Counted from the first letter of the stretch, positions 44,823 to 54,624 are shown. The stretch is DNA of 64,000 bases from Marinigracilibium pacificum (GCF_012926615.1 NZ_JABBNU010000011.1:124001-188000); one strand, 5' to 3'. The notes: generated by a model not told the origin, from the letters alone. Program-made: numbers and translations.

Positions 44823-45974
44823 TTAGTTCTTTTTACTACCCTTATAAAGTGGGTATTCAGCAAGTCTGCATTCTAATTTACCATTAAAATAAGTCTTTCT
44901 TGATGAAGTTCGTAATCCTACGCGTTTTAATAATGATAAATTTCCTGTGAAAACATAACCGGTATATCCAGTTGCCTCATTTTTGAAGAAATCACCAATA
45001 TTTTGATATAATAATTCAAGATTTTCTGTTTCACCTTCACTTAATCTGATGCCATAATCCGGGTTTAATACGATCACTCCCGAACTATCCCGTAGGGGAG
45101 TGGTTTTAAAATCTCCTGTATGAAAATCTATCAGATGATCTACCCCGGCAGCATTAGCATTCTTTTTGGCAATTGATACAGCTTTCGGGTCAATATCCCC
45201 GGCAACTATACGGACATCGTCTCCTGGCAATATAGCATTTTTAAGGTTGTGCATTTCCTCCTTATAATATTCAGGATCAAATAAATGTGTATGCATAAAT
45301 CCATAGTTTGATCGTATCAAACCTGGTCTTTTATTAATTGCCATTAATGCTGCTTCAATTGCAAGAGTACCACTACCACACATAGGGTTAACAAAAAGCT
45401 GATCAGGAGTCCATTCGGTACCCATAATTATTGAGGTAGCGAGTGCTTCCATCAGAGGTGCTTTCCATGGATGAAGTCTGTATCCATGTTTTGCTATAGT
45501 CTGGCCGCTAGTATCCAGGTATATAACTGCTTTGTTTTCACTCCAATGAAGATAAACTGCAGCATCATCTCTTTCAGGACCTGTATCAGGACGGACATTT
45601 TTCTCCTTGCGTATTCTATCAACAATTGCATCTTTTAATTTTACCTGAGCAAATCTTTTGTCATTGATAGAATCATTTTTAACATAAGAGTCAACAGTAA
45701 AATATCCATCTTCAATTAATACTTCGTGCCAAGGATAATTGTAAACCTCACGGTATAATTTTTCAGCATTGGGAGCATGAAATGATTTCAACTCAAATAG
45801 AACTTTGTTGGCTGTTCTTAACCATAAATTGAGTTTGACGCAGTCATTAAATGACCCTCGAATATTTATTCCGAAAAATGATTTTTTAGTGACATCATAT
45901 CCTAAATCGATTATCTCTTTCTCAAGATAATCTGCTTGTCCCGGAAGTGAACTAACGAAAATGTTGTGATTCAT
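44823..45974 (-). CDS. THUMP-domain class I RNA methyltransferase (RlmL/Trm11-like)
   Basis: A SAM-dependent methyltransferase acting on rRNA or tRNA, 383 residues. N-terminal part: YLEKEIIDLGYDVTKKSFFGI and THUMP-like strands (about 1-155). Methyltransferase part: HPWKAPLMEALA, NPMCGSGTLAIEAALMA (motif I), DIDPKAVSIAKKNA (motif II) and the catalytic motif IV at NPDYGIRLSE (usually NPPYG; Asp in place of the second Pro). It resembles the N-terminal half of RlmL (YcbY). Its ATG lies only five bases downstream of a TACCTTTG box. Confidence 0.88.
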   Translation of the reverse strand: MNHNIFVSSLPGQADYLEKEIIDLGYDVTKKSFFGINIRGSFNDCVKLNLWLRTANKVLFELKSFHAPNAEKLYREVYNYPWHEVLIEDGYFTVDSYVKNDSINDKRFAQVKLKDAIVDRIRKEKNVRPDTGPERDDAAVYLHWSENKAVIYLDTSGQTIAKHGYRLHPWKAPLMEALATSIIMGTEWTPDQLFVNPMCGSGTLAIEAALMAINKRPGLIRSNYGFMHTHLFDPEYYKEEMHNLKNAILPGDDVRIVAGDIDPKAVSIAKKNANAAGVDHLIDFHTGDFKTTPLRDSSGVIVLNPDYGIRLSEGETENLELLYQNIGDFFKNEATGYTGYVFTGNLSLLKRVGLRTSSRKTYFNGKLECRLAEYPLYKGSKKN

Positions 45975-45978
45975 GTGG

Positions 45979-45986
45979 CAAAGGTA
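45979..45986 (-). promoter_or_regulatory. Promoter -7-like box immediately before the RNA methyltransferase
   Basis: On the minus strand TACCTTTG (45986-45979) lies four bases before the ATG at 45974. If it is a real -7 box, the transcript would start at or next to the ATG. Confidence 0.35.
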
Positions 45987-45992
45987 TAAAAA

Positions 45993-46016
45993 AAAAGGAG
46001 CTCGAAAGCTCCTTTT
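45993..46016 (-). terminator. Rho-independent terminator after sdhB
   Basis: AAAAGGAGCT and AGCTCCTTTT pair perfectly around CGAA. On the minus strand a long T-run follows. It ends the sdhCAB operon 22 bases past the stop. Confidence 0.9.
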
Positions 46017-46037
46017 GATATTATGATTAGCAAGAAA

Positions 46038-46796
46038 TTACAAATCAGTATTCTCAGAAGTAAGTTTAGCTGAGAAAAACTCTCTGTTCATTCGAGCTAT
46101 ATTTTCAAGGCTAATTCCTTTAGGACATTCTGCAGAACAAGCACCAGTATTTGTACATGCACCAAAACCTTCAGCATCCATTTGAGCTATCATTTTTTCA
46201 GCTCTGGTTTTTGCTTCGGTTTGTCCTTGAGGAAGCATTGCTAATTGAGAAATTTTAGCAGACGTGAAAAGCATCGCAGATGCATTTTTACATGCAGCTA
46301 CACAAGCCCCACAACCAATACAAGTTGCTGAGTTAAATGCTTCATCAGCGATTGATTTAGGAATTGGGATTTCGTTAGCATCTGGCACACCACCAGTGTT
46401 TACACTAACATATCCTCCGGATTGAATAATTCTATCAAACGATGATCTGTCAACTACAAGGTCTTTAACCACTGGGAAAGCAGCTGCTCTCCAAGGTTCA
46501 ATTGTGATAGTATCACCATCTTTAAAAGATCTCATATGAAGCTGGCAGGTAGTGATACCTTGCTGAGGTCCGTGAGGTCTTCCGTTGATGTGCATACTAC
46601 ACATACCACAAATACCTTCACGGCAGTCATGGTCGAAGTGAACAGGCTCAATGTCCTCCTTTATCAATTGCTCATTAAGCACGTCCATCATTTCAAGGAA
46701 GGACATGTCAGGGGAAATATCCGAAACCTGGTAGGTTTCCATTTTTCCCTTATCGTTTTGATTTTTTTGTCTCCAAACTTTAAGTGTAAGGTTCAT
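46038..46796 (-). CDS. sdhB: Succinate dehydrogenase/fumarate reductase iron-sulphur subunit
   Basis: Electron-transfer subunit of complex II, 252 residues. Cluster ligands are visible: [2Fe-2S] [11 protein letters not shown] and TTCQLH (about residues 60-85); [4Fe-4S] [11 protein letters not shown]; [3Fe-4S] [15 protein letters not shown]. It lies 13 bases downstream of sdhA and is preceded by a strong Shine-Dalgarno-like AAGGAGG (46805-46811 on this strand), eight bases before ATG. A terminator follows at 45993-46016. Confidence 0.97.
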   Translation of the reverse strand: MNLTLKVWRQKNQNDKGKMETYQVSDISPDMSFLEMMDVLNEQLIKEDIEPVHFDHDCREGICGMCSMHINGRPHGPQQGITTCQLHMRSFKDGDTITIEPWRAAAFPVVKDLVVDRSSFDRIIQSGGYVSVNTGGVPDANEIPIPKSIADEAFNSATCIGCGACVAACKNASAMLFTSAKISQLAMLPQGQTEAKTRAEKMIAQMDAEGFGACTNTGACSAECPKGISLENIARMNREFFSAKLTSENTDL

Positions 46797-46804
46797 AAAA
46801 TGGT

Positions 46805-46811
46805 CCTCCTT
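46805..46811 (-). promoter_or_regulatory. Shine-Dalgarno-like site of sdhB
   Basis: AAGGAGG on the minus strand, eight bases upstream of the sdhB ATG. It supports the chosen start and is unusual for this phylum. Confidence 0.7.
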
Positions 46812-48738
46812 ATTTATAACTTCTTTGTGTCAGTTTAACATTTTCAAATTTAAGCTCTTCTTTGTGAAGCTTTTCATCCTTGTTGTCACCGGTGTATTCC
46901 CATGCAGCAACATAAGAAAATGCATCATCATTTCTTAATGCTTCACCTTCCTCAGTTTGGTATTCTTCACGGAAGTGACCACCACAAGACTCTTCACGGT
47001 TAAATGCATCATCGACCATTAACTCACCAAGTTCTAAGAAGTCAGCTACTCTGTTAGCTTTCTCAAGTGACTGGTTAAGCTCATCGTTAGTACCAAATAC
47101 CTTAACATTTTTCCAGAATTCAGCACGTAGTTCCTTAATCATGCCTTTAGCTTTCTTAAGACCTTCGGCAGTACGAGACATACCGCAGTAATCCCACATG
47201 ATCTTTCCTAATTCTCTATGGAACTCATCAACAGTTTTGCTTCCTTTAATGCTAAGAAGATTGTTGATTTTATCTTTTACAGCTTTTTCTGCTTCATCAA
47301 ATGCAGGATGATCAGCGCTTACCTTTTGCATAGGCTGTGTAGCCAGGTAATCTCCAATTACATATGGTAAAACAAAGTAACCATCTGCTAATCCTTGCAT
47401 CAGTGCAGAAGCTCCAAGTCTGTTTGCTCCGTGATCTGAGAAGTTAGATTCGCCAGTAGCGTAAAGTCCAGGAATAGAAGTTTGAAGGTTGTAGTCAACC
47501 CAAAGACCACCCATAGTGTAGTGTACAGCAGGGTAGATCATCATCGGCATTTCATATGGATTGTCACCTGTGATCTGCATATACATATCAAAAAGGTTAC
47601 CATATTTAGCTTCAATAACATCTTTACCATCACGCTTGATTGCATCGGCAAAGTCTAGGAATACTGCAAGTCCGGTTTTTCCAACGCCACGACCTTCATC
47701 GCAAACATATTTAGCGTTTCTAGACGCCACATCTCTAGGGACCAGGTTTCCGAAACTAGGGTATTTTCTTTCTAAGTAGTAATCTCTTTCTTCTTCAGGG
47801 ATATTTACAGCATCTTTTGCGGAAAGTCCTTTTGCTTTTTCCTGAGTTTTAGGTACCCAAACTCGACCATCGTTTCTTAGAGACTCAGACATCAAAGTAA
47901 GTTTTGACTGATGATCTCCTGAAACAGGAATACAAGTAGGGTGGATTTGAGTAAAGCAAGGGTTAGCAAATAAAGCACCTTTTTTATGTGCTCTCCATGC
48001 TGCTGTTGCATTTGAACCCATTGCATTTGTAGAAAGGTAGAATACGTTGCCATATCCTCCTGACGCAAGAACAACAGCATTTGCAGCATGTTTTTCAATT
48101 TTACCAGTGATAAGATCTCTGGTAATGATACCTTTCGCTTCTCCATCTACAAGAACAAGGTCAAGCATTTCAGTTCTAGCATAAAGTTTAACTTTACCTG
48201 TAGATACCTGTCTGCTTAATGCCTGATAAGCACCTAAAAGAAGCTGCTGTCCAGTTTGACCTCTTGCATAGAAAGTACGGGATACCTGAGCACCTCCGAA
48301 TGATCTGTTATCAAGTAGTCCACCATATTCACGTGCAAACGGAACACCTTGAGCAACGCATTGATCAATAATATTTACAGAAACCTCCGCAAGACGGTAA
48401 ACATTACCTTCTCTTGAACGGTAGTCTCCACCTTTAATAGTATCATAGAATAGTCGGTAAACGCTATCACCATCATTTTGATAGTTTTTGGCAGCGTTAA
48501 TACCTCCTTGAGCAGCAATTGAGTGTGCTCTGCGAGGGCTATCCTGAAAACAGAATGCCTTAACATTATATCCGAGCTCGGCAAGAGTTGCAGCCGCAGA
48601 TGCACCTGCTAGTCCTGTACCAACTACGATTATTTCAAATTTTCTTTTATTGGCAGGATTAACCAGTTTCACATTGAACTTATGTCTGGTCCATTTTTCT
48701 GCTAATGGTCCTTCCGGTATTTTAGAATCTAATTTCAT
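46810..48738 (-). CDS. sdhA: Succinate dehydrogenase/fumarate reductase flavoprotein subunit
   Basis: Flavoprotein that oxidises succinate to fumarate, 642 residues. FAD-binding [17 protein letters not shown] starts near residue 41; the covalent-FAD His region is [15 protein letters not shown]; catalytic and dicarboxylate-binding residues lie in [16 protein letters not shown] and [12 protein letters not shown], then [20 protein letters not shown]. The C-terminal part has [15 protein letters not shown]. Length and order match the B-type, quinone-linked Bacteroidota SdhA. It is 18 bases after sdhC, with a Shine-Dalgarno-like TAAGGAG five bases upstream (48744-48750). Confidence 0.97.
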   Translation of the reverse strand: MKLDSKIPEGPLAEKWTRHKFNVKLVNPANKRKFEIIVVGTGLAGASAAATLAELGYNVKAFCFQDSPRRAHSIAAQGGINAAKNYQNDGDSVYRLFYDTIKGGDYRSREGNVYRLAEVSVNIIDQCVAQGVPFAREYGGLLDNRSFGGAQVSRTFYARGQTGQQLLLGAYQALSRQVSTGKVKLYARTEMLDLVLVDGEAKGIITRDLITGKIEKHAANAVVLASGGYGNVFYLSTNAMGSNATAAWRAHKKGALFANPCFTQIHPTCIPVSGDHQSKLTLMSESLRNDGRVWVPKTQEKAKGLSAKDAVNIPEEERDYYLERKYPSFGNLVPRDVASRNAKYVCDEGRGVGKTGLAVFLDFADAIKRDGKDVIEAKYGNLFDMYMQITGDNPYEMPMMIYPAVHYTMGGLWVDYNLQTSIPGLYATGESNFSDHGANRLGASALMQGLADGYFVLPYVIGDYLATQPMQKVSADHPAFDEAEKAVKDKINNLLSIKGSKTVDEFHRELGKIMWDYCGMSRTAEGLKKAKGMIKELRAEFWKNVKVFGTNDELNQSLEKANRVADFLELGELMVDDAFNREESCGGHFREEYQTEEGEALRNDDAFSYVAAWEYTGDNKDEKLHKEELKFENVKLTQRSYK

Positions 48739-48743
48739 AATGT

Positions 48744-48750
48744 CTCCTTA
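48744..48750 (-). promoter_or_regulatory. Shine-Dalgarno-like site of sdhA
   Basis: TAAGGAG on the minus strand, five bases upstream of the sdhA ATG. It supports the chosen start. Confidence 0.65.
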
Positions 48751-48756
48751 CCTAGA

Positions 48757-49434
48757 TTAATTAAAGTACATGTAGATTGGAATAATGGCAAATCCTAATG
48801 GAATCAGGATAGCAAACCATTTTCCGATTGCTTTAATAGCCGGGGTGTATTTTTTATGGTTTAAGCCTAAAGTCTGAAAAGCACTTTGGAAACCGTGAGT
48901 TAGGTGAAAAGCAAGAAAGATCATGCTTATTACATAAAGACCTACGATCCAAATCTGACTGAAGCCTTCGTTAACAACTGTATAATAGTTGTTCATTGTT
49001 GCTCCATCGATAGTTATCGTCGGGACTTCACCATACTTGAATACCCACCAGAAATTACTCAAGTGAACTGCAATAAAAATAAAAATAACAGTTCCTAATA
49101 TTCCCATGTTACGTGAAGACCAGGCACTATTGGCATTACCATCAAAATTCTGGTACCCAACAGGTCTTGCTTTTTTGTTATGAGAGGTAAGAATGATTGC
49201 AACAATGATATGCGTCAGGATCAAAATGAAATTGACTTTTGATACTACCTGGATAAACATATTGTTACCCATAGTCTCAGCATAAATGTTGAAAGACTCA
49301 CCTCCATCGGATATTAGTAACTGCAGGTTCCCGATCAAGTGAACGACCAGAAACAAGATTAAGAATATACCTGTCAGGGCCATTAATAGCTTCCTTCCCA
49401 GGGTACTTCCAAAAGTTCTTACAAACCAGCTCAT
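48757..49434 (-). CDS. sdhC: Succinate dehydrogenase cytochrome b subunit
   Basis: Single di-haem membrane anchor of complex II, 225 residues with five helices. Histidines in LFLVVHLIGNLQL, ILILTHIIVAI, FIAVHLSNFWWVF and FLAFHLTHGFQSAFQTLGLNHKKY provide the axial haem ligands. The family signature QSAFQTLGLNHKKYTP lies near the C-terminus. It is the first gene of the sdhCAB operon. A promoter-like pair TTG-N20-TAAATTTG is found 37-67 bases upstream. Confidence 0.93.
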   Translation of the reverse strand: MSWFVRTFGSTLGRKLLMALTGIFLILFLVVHLIGNLQLLISDGGESFNIYAETMGNNMFIQVVSKVNFILILTHIIVAIILTSHNKKARPVGYQNFDGNANSAWSSRNMGILGTVIFIFIAVHLSNFWWVFKYGEVPTITIDGATMNNYYTVVNEGFSQIWIVGLYVISMIFLAFHLTHGFQSAFQTLGLNHKKYTPAIKAIGKWFAILIPLGFAIIPIYMYFN

Positions 49435-49470
49435 GTGTTAAGTTTTATTATTCAACCGTTTTAAATGCGA

Positions 49471-49501
49471 CAAATTTACATCTGAGCAATTTAGTATCCA
49501 A
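49471..49501 (-). promoter_or_regulatory. Promoter-like site of sdhCAB
   Basis: On the minus strand TTG (49501-49499), a 20-base spacer, and TAAATTTG (49478-49471) match the Bacteroidota -33/-7 pattern (TTTG-N19-21-TAnnTTTG), 37 bases upstream of the sdhC ATG. The spacing supports the call; it is not proven. Confidence 0.5.
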
Positions 49502-49736
49502 TTACTTGTGTTATTTTGAAACTTTCTAAATAACAGCTTGTTTATTTTTATGATTTTATTGTCATAACAATGTCAAAAGATTATTGTTTGGACTAATTTT
49601 ATTTGGAATATGCCTATATTATGGTAATATTAGGTAAGGCTAATATTCGGCTTAATTTTTGCTTTAATCATAACTAATCAGGTTATCAAAAATCGATTTG
49701 ATTCGTATATTAATTAAATGTGATTCTCAAAACATA

Positions 49737-52604
49737 ATGAATTTTAATAGCGATAAATTTTTCAGTATAGCATCAGTGTTGACCATATTGGTCTTGAGTT
49801 TAACTATTAGCTTCTCAACTTATGCTACTCATATCCGTGCCGGCCAAATTACTGTTCAACGGATTTCCCCGTCTTCATTGACATATAGAATTGTATTTGT
49901 GGGATTTCGTGATTCAGAATCAGGTGTGGAATTTGGTAATGGATTTTTAAATTTTGGAGATGGTAATGTTATCGAAACTTCACCAAGTCAATTTACCATA
50001 GAGGAATTACCTCAAATTCGTTTTCTTCAAAGAGTAACATTCACAATAGAGCATACTTATCAGGCTCCGGGCTATTATAAAATTTCCTATACAGAACAAA
50101 ATAGAAATAATTTTATTCTAAATATTAACAATGGGAATTCAGTTGATATTCCTTTTCATGTAGAAACGCAAATATTAATCGACCCATTTTTAGGAGTTAA
50201 TAGCACCCCGCAATTATTAATTGATCCGCTTGATTTTGCAATTGGAGATAGGTTTTATATCCATAATCCTGGAGCTTTTGATGCAGAAGGAGATAGTATA
50301 GCATACAAATTTGTTACTCCAAAGCAGGGTGTAGGGGCAGAAGTGCCAAACTTTGTTCCTTTAGATGATCCTGATTTATATTTTGGTCAACCTGTAGATA
50401 AAGAAGATGGCACTACTCCACCTGATTTTTCACTAGATCCAATTACTGGAGATTTAATTTGGGATGCGCCACCAAATTTAGATGAAGTTGAGTTTAATGT
50501 CGCATTTATAATTGAAGAATGGAGAAAGGTTAATGGTCAATATATCCGAATAGGTTTTGTGACGAGGGATATGCAAATAATTGTGATTGAATCTGATAAT
50601 GAGCGTCCAGAACTGATTATTCCTGAGGACACTTGTATCACAGCGGGTACAACCTTATCATTAAATCCTGCAGCTACAGCAACAGATCCGGATGGTGATG
50701 AAGTGAAAATTGAAGCCTTTGGAGGACCATTTGTAATTACTAATTCACCTGCAACTTATTCTCCAAAGCCAGCTACCTGGCAATTTCCTGAAGCGGAACT
50801 TGATTTTGATTGGAATACTAATTGTTTCCACATCAGACAATCCCCATGGGAAATTGTATTTAAGGTATCAGATAGGCATACAATAAATGGAGATACTTCA
50901 AATGTTGTTTCTTTAGTTGATTTTAAAACATGGCAGATAACAGTAGTGGGTCCTCCTCCAAATATTACTGATGTATTTCCTATGTCAGCTAGGAGTATCC
51001 AGTTAAACTGGGATGAATATGAATGCGATAGTAGAATTGTTTCCGGTTTTCAAATATGGCGTAGAGTAGATAGTAATCCGTTTGAACCTGGCAATTGCGA
51101 TGTTGGGATGCCTGAAGGTACGGGTTATGAACTTGTTGATATAGTAGGAAATGAACAAACAGGATACCTTGATGATGATAATGGGTTTGGTTTAAGCCCC
51201 GGAGCTCAGTATTGCTATCGAATAGTTGCCGTATTCAGAGATCCTCAAGGAGGTGAAAGCTATGTATCGAATGAAGTATGTGCTACTGTTGTAGCCGAAG
51301 CACCGGTAATAACAAAAGTTTCTGTATTAGAAACTGATCAATCAAATGGAGAAATTGAAGTGGAATGGTTACCTCCGTTTGATTTAACTGATCCTTCTTT
51401 TCCACCTCCTTACAATTATAAAGTTTACCGCTTTACAGGATTTAATGGAGGTGCAAATAAAACTTTGGTCTATGAAGGAAGCCAGACTTCTTTTGTAGAT
51501 GCGGGATTTGATACTGAAAATCAACCATATCATTATCAGATTGAGTTATTTGATTCAAATAATAATTTTGTTGATACATCAGCTTTTGCCAGTTCCGTTT
51601 ATCTCGATATAGCTTCAGGCTTAGAAAGTCAAACGTTATCTTGGAGTGCCGATGTTCCATGGACAAATGTTTCAGATGAGTATCCTTATCATAGAATTTA
51701 TAGAAATAACGTAAATCAAAATGATCCTGATCAATTGGTTTTGATTGATTCTGTAAATGTTATTCAATCTGGCTTAAACTATATAGATGATGGAAGTTTC
51801 AATAATACTCCATTGGTCGATTCTATAGAATATTGTTACGTTGTTAGAACATCAGGTACCTATGGAAATCCTGATATTCCTGAACCGTTATTTAACTTTT
51901 CACAACGCGCTTGTGCATTTCTTTCAGATTCGATACCTCCATGTCCACCTTTGGATTTAACTATCAATAATCTGGATGTTGGTTCTTGTGAAGACTTCCT
52001 TTTCAACCAGCCATGTGATTTTGACGATTATTTTAATGAATTGTCATGGGACATTAATTTGGATGATGAGTGTGAAGAAGACGTTAGATTGTATAATATT
52101 TATTATAGTTCAACCGGTGAAGATGGAACCTTTTCTTTAGTTGGTACAACCAGGGAACCTAGGTTTAATCATGTTGACCTTAATGAATATGCAGGTTGTT
52201 ACTATATAACAGCTATTGATAGGTCAGGTAATGAAAGTGAACCATCAAATATAGTTTGTAGAGATAATTGTCCTTATTATGAATTACCGAATGTCTTTAC
52301 TCCAAATGGTGATGGCTTTAATGATACATTTGAAGCCTATAGTAATCAGCAAAGTGATTTTACTAAGTGTCCGAGATTTGTAGAAAGTGTGGAGTTTAAG
52401 GTGTTCAATAGTCATGGAAAAGAAGTGTATTCATATACTTCCGGAAATGAAAAATCAATTCTAATAAACTGGAATGGAGAGGGTAGTAACGGACAGGTTT
52501 TGAATCCTGGTGTTTATTATTATATCGCAAAGGTTAGATTCAGAGTTTTAGATCCAAGTAAAAAAGAAAGAGAATATAAGGGTTGGGTTCATCTGTTAGA
52601 ATGA
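49737..52604 (+). CDS. Gliding-motility-associated, type B T9SS-sorted surface protein
   Basis: A 955-residue surface protein. Signal sequence in residues 10-30 (SIASVLTILVLSLTISFSTYA), then ATHIRAGQITVQRIS, a start shared by many Bacteroidota surface proteins. The body holds cadherin/PKD-like and fibronectin type III-like beta-sandwiches (about 400-790). The C-terminal ~85 residues are the gliding_CTERM (type B sorting) domain with LPNVFTPNGDGFNDTF and WNGEGSNGQVLNPGVYYY. A TTG at 49698 would extend the N-terminus by 13 residues; the ATG is preferred. The stop overlaps the DCC gene start. Confidence 0.9.
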   Translation: MNFNSDKFFSIASVLTILVLSLTISFSTYATHIRAGQITVQRISPSSLTYRIVFVGFRDSESGVEFGNGFLNFGDGNVIETSPSQFTIEELPQIRFLQRVTFTIEHTYQAPGYYKISYTEQNRNNFILNINNGNSVDIPFHVETQILIDPFLGVNSTPQLLIDPLDFAIGDRFYIHNPGAFDAEGDSIAYKFVTPKQGVGAEVPNFVPLDDPDLYFGQPVDKEDGTTPPDFSLDPITGDLIWDAPPNLDEVEFNVAFIIEEWRKVNGQYIRIGFVTRDMQIIVIESDNERPELIIPEDTCITAGTTLSLNPAATATDPDGDEVKIEAFGGPFVITNSPATYSPKPATWQFPEAELDFDWNTNCFHIRQSPWEIVFKVSDRHTINGDTSNVVSLVDFKTWQITVVGPPPNITDVFPMSARSIQLNWDEYECDSRIVSGFQIWRRVDSNPFEPGNCDVGMPEGTGYELVDIVGNEQTGYLDDDNGFGLSPGAQYCYRIVAVFRDPQGGESYVSNEVCATVVAEAPVITKVSVLETDQSNGEIEVEWLPPFDLTDPSFPPPYNYKVYRFTGFNGGANKTLVYEGSQTSFVDAGFDTENQPYHYQIELFDSNNNFVDTSAFASSVYLDIASGLESQTLSWSADVPWTNVSDEYPYHRIYRNNVNQNDPDQLVLIDSVNVIQSGLNYIDDGSFNNTPLVDSIEYCYVVRTSGTYGNPDIPEPLFNFSQRACAFLSDSIPPCPPLDLTINNLDVGSCEDFLFNQPCDFDDYFNELSWDINLDDECEEDVRLYNIYYSSTGEDGTFSLVGTTREPRFNHVDLNEYAGCYYITAIDRSGNESEPSNIVCRDNCPYYELPNVFTPNGDGFNDTFEAYSNQQSDFTKCPRFVESVEFKVFNSHGKEVYSYTSGNEKSILINWNGEGSNGQVLNPGVYYYIAKVRFRVLDPSKKEREYKGWVHLLE

Positions 52605-53035
52605 TGGAAAGAGATGTGATATTATTTGATGGTGTCTGTAATTTATGCAATAGCTGGGTTCAATTTGTTGTCAAAAGAGATAATAACAAAAGGTTTGCTT
52701 TTGCTTCCTTGCAAAGTGAATTAGGGCAAAAAGTTTTAAGTCAGGTTGGAATGCCAACCGATCAATTTATTTCAGTGTTATTAGTAAGGAATGGTAAGGT
52801 GTATTCAAAAAGTAGGGCTGCTCTAGAGATTTTCAGATATTTAGATGGAGGCTGGTCATATTTATATTCATTTAGAATTATCCCTTCTTTTATTCGTGAT
52901 TTCATCTATGATATAATTGCTAAAAAAAGATATTCCTGGTTTGGTAAGAGTGATATTTGTGAACTGCCATTATCTAAAGATGATATACCTGTTTTTAAGT
53001 CTGATATGGAGACCTCTAATTTGAAGCCTGCCTAA
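52601..53035 (+). CDS. DCC-family thiol-disulphide oxidoreductase-like protein
   Basis: A 144-residue DUF393 (DCC) family protein. The motif DxxCxLC is present as DGVCNLC (about residues 9-15) near the N-terminus, following the short MMERDVILF lead. The rest is compact with no signal peptide. The DCC family is thioredoxin-like; its CxxC is at the expected place, but no reaction is established. The ATG at 52601 overlaps the surface-protein stop by four bases (a second ATG at 52604 is possible). Confidence 0.88.
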   Translation: MMERDVILFDGVCNLCNSWVQFVVKRDNNKRFAFASLQSELGQKVLSQVGMPTDQFISVLLVRNGKVYSKSRAALEIFRYLDGGWSYLYSFRIIPSFIRDFIYDIIAKKRYSWFGKSDICELPLSKDDIPVFKSDMETSNLKPA

Positions 53036-53051
53036 TGTAGAATAAAAATCA

Positions 53052-53059
53052 TATCTTTG
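53052..53059 (+). promoter_or_regulatory. Promoter -7-like box before fabD
   Basis: TATCTTTG matches TAnnTTTG, 68 bases upstream of the fabD ATG and just past the DCC stop. No -33 TTG at the right spacing is evident. Confidence 0.4.
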
Positions 53060-53126
53060 CATTCGAATATCATGATAACATAAGTCATGATGGTAATTAA
53101 TCCAGTTAGAAAATAAAGAATAAACC

Positions 53127-54005
53127 ATGAAAAAAGCATATGTTTTTCCCGGACAGGGGGCACAGTTTCCGGGGATGGGTAAAAGTTTATTTGATTCATA
53201 CGAACTTGCGAAAAAAAGATTTCAGGAAGCCAATGATATTCTTGGTTTTGATATCTCTAAAATTATGTTTGAAGGATCTGCAGAGGAGCTTCAGCAAACT
53301 AAAGTAACTCAGCCTGCGGTATTTTTACATTCTGTTATCGCTGCAGAGGTAGCCGAAAACTTTTCTCCGGATATGGTTGCAGGGCATTCGCTGGGAGAAT
53401 TTTCTGCTTTGGTTGCAAATAAAACATTAAGCTTTGCAGATGGATTGTCACTAGTTTCTAAAAGAGCTCTGGCAATGCAAAAAGCTTGTGAAAAAAATCC
53501 ATCAACAATGGCAGCAATATTAGGATTGGAAGATGCTGTGGTCGAACAGATTTGTGGGGAAATTGATGATGTCGTAGTAGCGGCAAATTACAATTGTCCT
53601 GGTCAGTTGGTAATTTCCGGCTCAAATTCAGGGATAGAGATTGCCTGTGAAAAAATGAAAGAGGCAGGTGCAAAAAGAGCGTTACCGTTAAAGGTAGGAG
53701 GTGCTTTTCATAGTCCGTTGATGTCGCCTGCACAAGAAGAATTAGAAGAAGCAATTAAAAATACAGAGTTCAAACAACCTATCTGTCCTGTTTATCAGAA
53801 TTATGATGCAAGCCCTAGTTCTGATATTATGGTAATAAAAGATAAGCTAATCAAGCAATTAACCTCTCCGGTAAGGTGGACTCAGACTGTACAAAATATG
53901 GTAGCCGATGGTGCTTCTGAATTTGTAGAATTTGGGCCTGGTAAAGTGCTTCAGGGACTAGTAAAGAAAATTCATCGTGAAGCGGAAGTTTCCGGTATGG
54001 AATAA
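53127..54005 (+). CDS. fabD: Malonyl-CoA:ACP transacylase
   Basis: Moves malonyl from CoA to acyl carrier protein for fatty-acid elongation. The 292 residues begin KKAYVFPGQGAQFPGMG; the nucleophile is Ser88 in GHSLGEFSAL; His195 in GGAFHSPLM completes the dyad, with LVISGSN and the VEFGPGKVLQGLVKKI end. It follows a TATCTTTG box and precedes a terminator whose hairpin lies inside the convergent folK coding region. Confidence 0.96.
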   Translation: MKKAYVFPGQGAQFPGMGKSLFDSYELAKKRFQEANDILGFDISKIMFEGSAEELQQTKVTQPAVFLHSVIAAEVAENFSPDMVAGHSLGEFSALVANKTLSFADGLSLVSKRALAMQKACEKNPSTMAAILGLEDAVVEQICGEIDDVVVAANYNCPGQLVISGSNSGIEIACEKMKEAGAKRALPLKVGGAFHSPLMSPAQEELEEAIKNTEFKQPICPVYQNYDASPSSDIMVIKDKLIKQLTSPVRWTQTVQNMVADGASEFVEFGPGKVLQGLVKKIHREAEVSGME

Positions 54006-54024
54006 ATATCTTTTAAAGAATTGA

Positions 54025-54540
54025 TCAAGCCCGAAGGTTGCCTTCGGGCTTTTTTTTATCGATTTTTTTAACTTCCAGAGTATCGCTACATTCTGAAAGC
54101 AGACTTTTCTGAGATTTTAATAATACTGGATGAATAAATTCAGATGCAATTTCAGTTAATGGAAAAAGTGTAAAAGCCCTGTCTTGAATCCTAGGGTGAG
54201 GAATTGTAAGACTGTCATATTTTACTATCCAGTCATCCATATAAAGAATATCAATGTCAATTAAGCGTTCTGCCCATTTTTCTATTCTTATTCTGCCCAT
54301 TTCTTTTTCTATTTCTAAACACTTATTTATAAGGTCCATTGGAGAAATATCAGCTTCAATTTCTAAAACTGTATTGTAAAAGTCAGGTTGGTCGGTTTTT
54401 CCCCATGCTGCAGTTTCATATATAGATGAATAGTTTAAGATTTTACCAATTTGATCTTCTATCTTTTCAGCCGCAGTTTTAAGGTTTGACTGTCTGTCAC
54501 CCATATTGGTTCCCAGTAATAAGTATATTCCTTTCATCAT
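54025..54540 (-). CDS. folK: 6-hydroxymethyl-7,8-dihydropterin pyrophosphokinase
   Basis: Transfers pyrophosphate from ATP to the pterin in folate synthesis, 171 residues. Conserved marks: LLLGTNMGDRQSNL, YSSIYETAAWGKTDQPDFYN (in part), and the metal-binding DIDILYMDD, PHPRIQDRAFTLFPL. The C-terminal KKKPEGNLRA is encoded across the fabD terminator hairpin on the other strand. The stop lies 19 bases beyond the fabD stop. Start uncertain between two adjacent ATGs (54540, 54537). Confidence 0.92.
   Translation of the reverse strand: MMKGIYLLLGTNMGDRQSNLKTAAEKIEDQIGKILNYSSIYETAAWGKTDQPDFYNTVLEIEADISPMDLINKCLEIEKEMGRIRIEKWAERLIDIDILYMDDWIVKYDSLTIPHPRIQDRAFTLFPLTEIASEFIHPVLLKSQKSLLSECSDTLEVKKIDKKKPEGNLRA
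54027..54051 (+). terminator. Rho-independent terminator after fabD, inside folK
   Basis: AAGCCCGAAGG and CCTTCGGGCTT pair over 11 bases around TTG, then a T-run follows on the plus strand. The minus strand lacks the T-run, so it works for fabD only. It overlaps the last codons of folK. Confidence 0.88.
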
Positions 54541-54624
54541 TTAAAATTACCAACATTAAAAAACCTATTGTATTAAATAAAAATAATTTTAATTTTTGGG
54601 GTTGAACTTAATAATAAAAAGTAT

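Noticed and set aside
48375-48605. Short frames antisense to or nested in sdhA
   Set aside because: Leucine-rich shadows of the sdhA reading frame; no independent support.
49435-49697. Gap between sdhC and the surface protein
   Set aside because: Holds the sdh promoter-like site and AT-rich DNA with partial repeats of TAATATT; no small gene, tRNA or hairpin of note.
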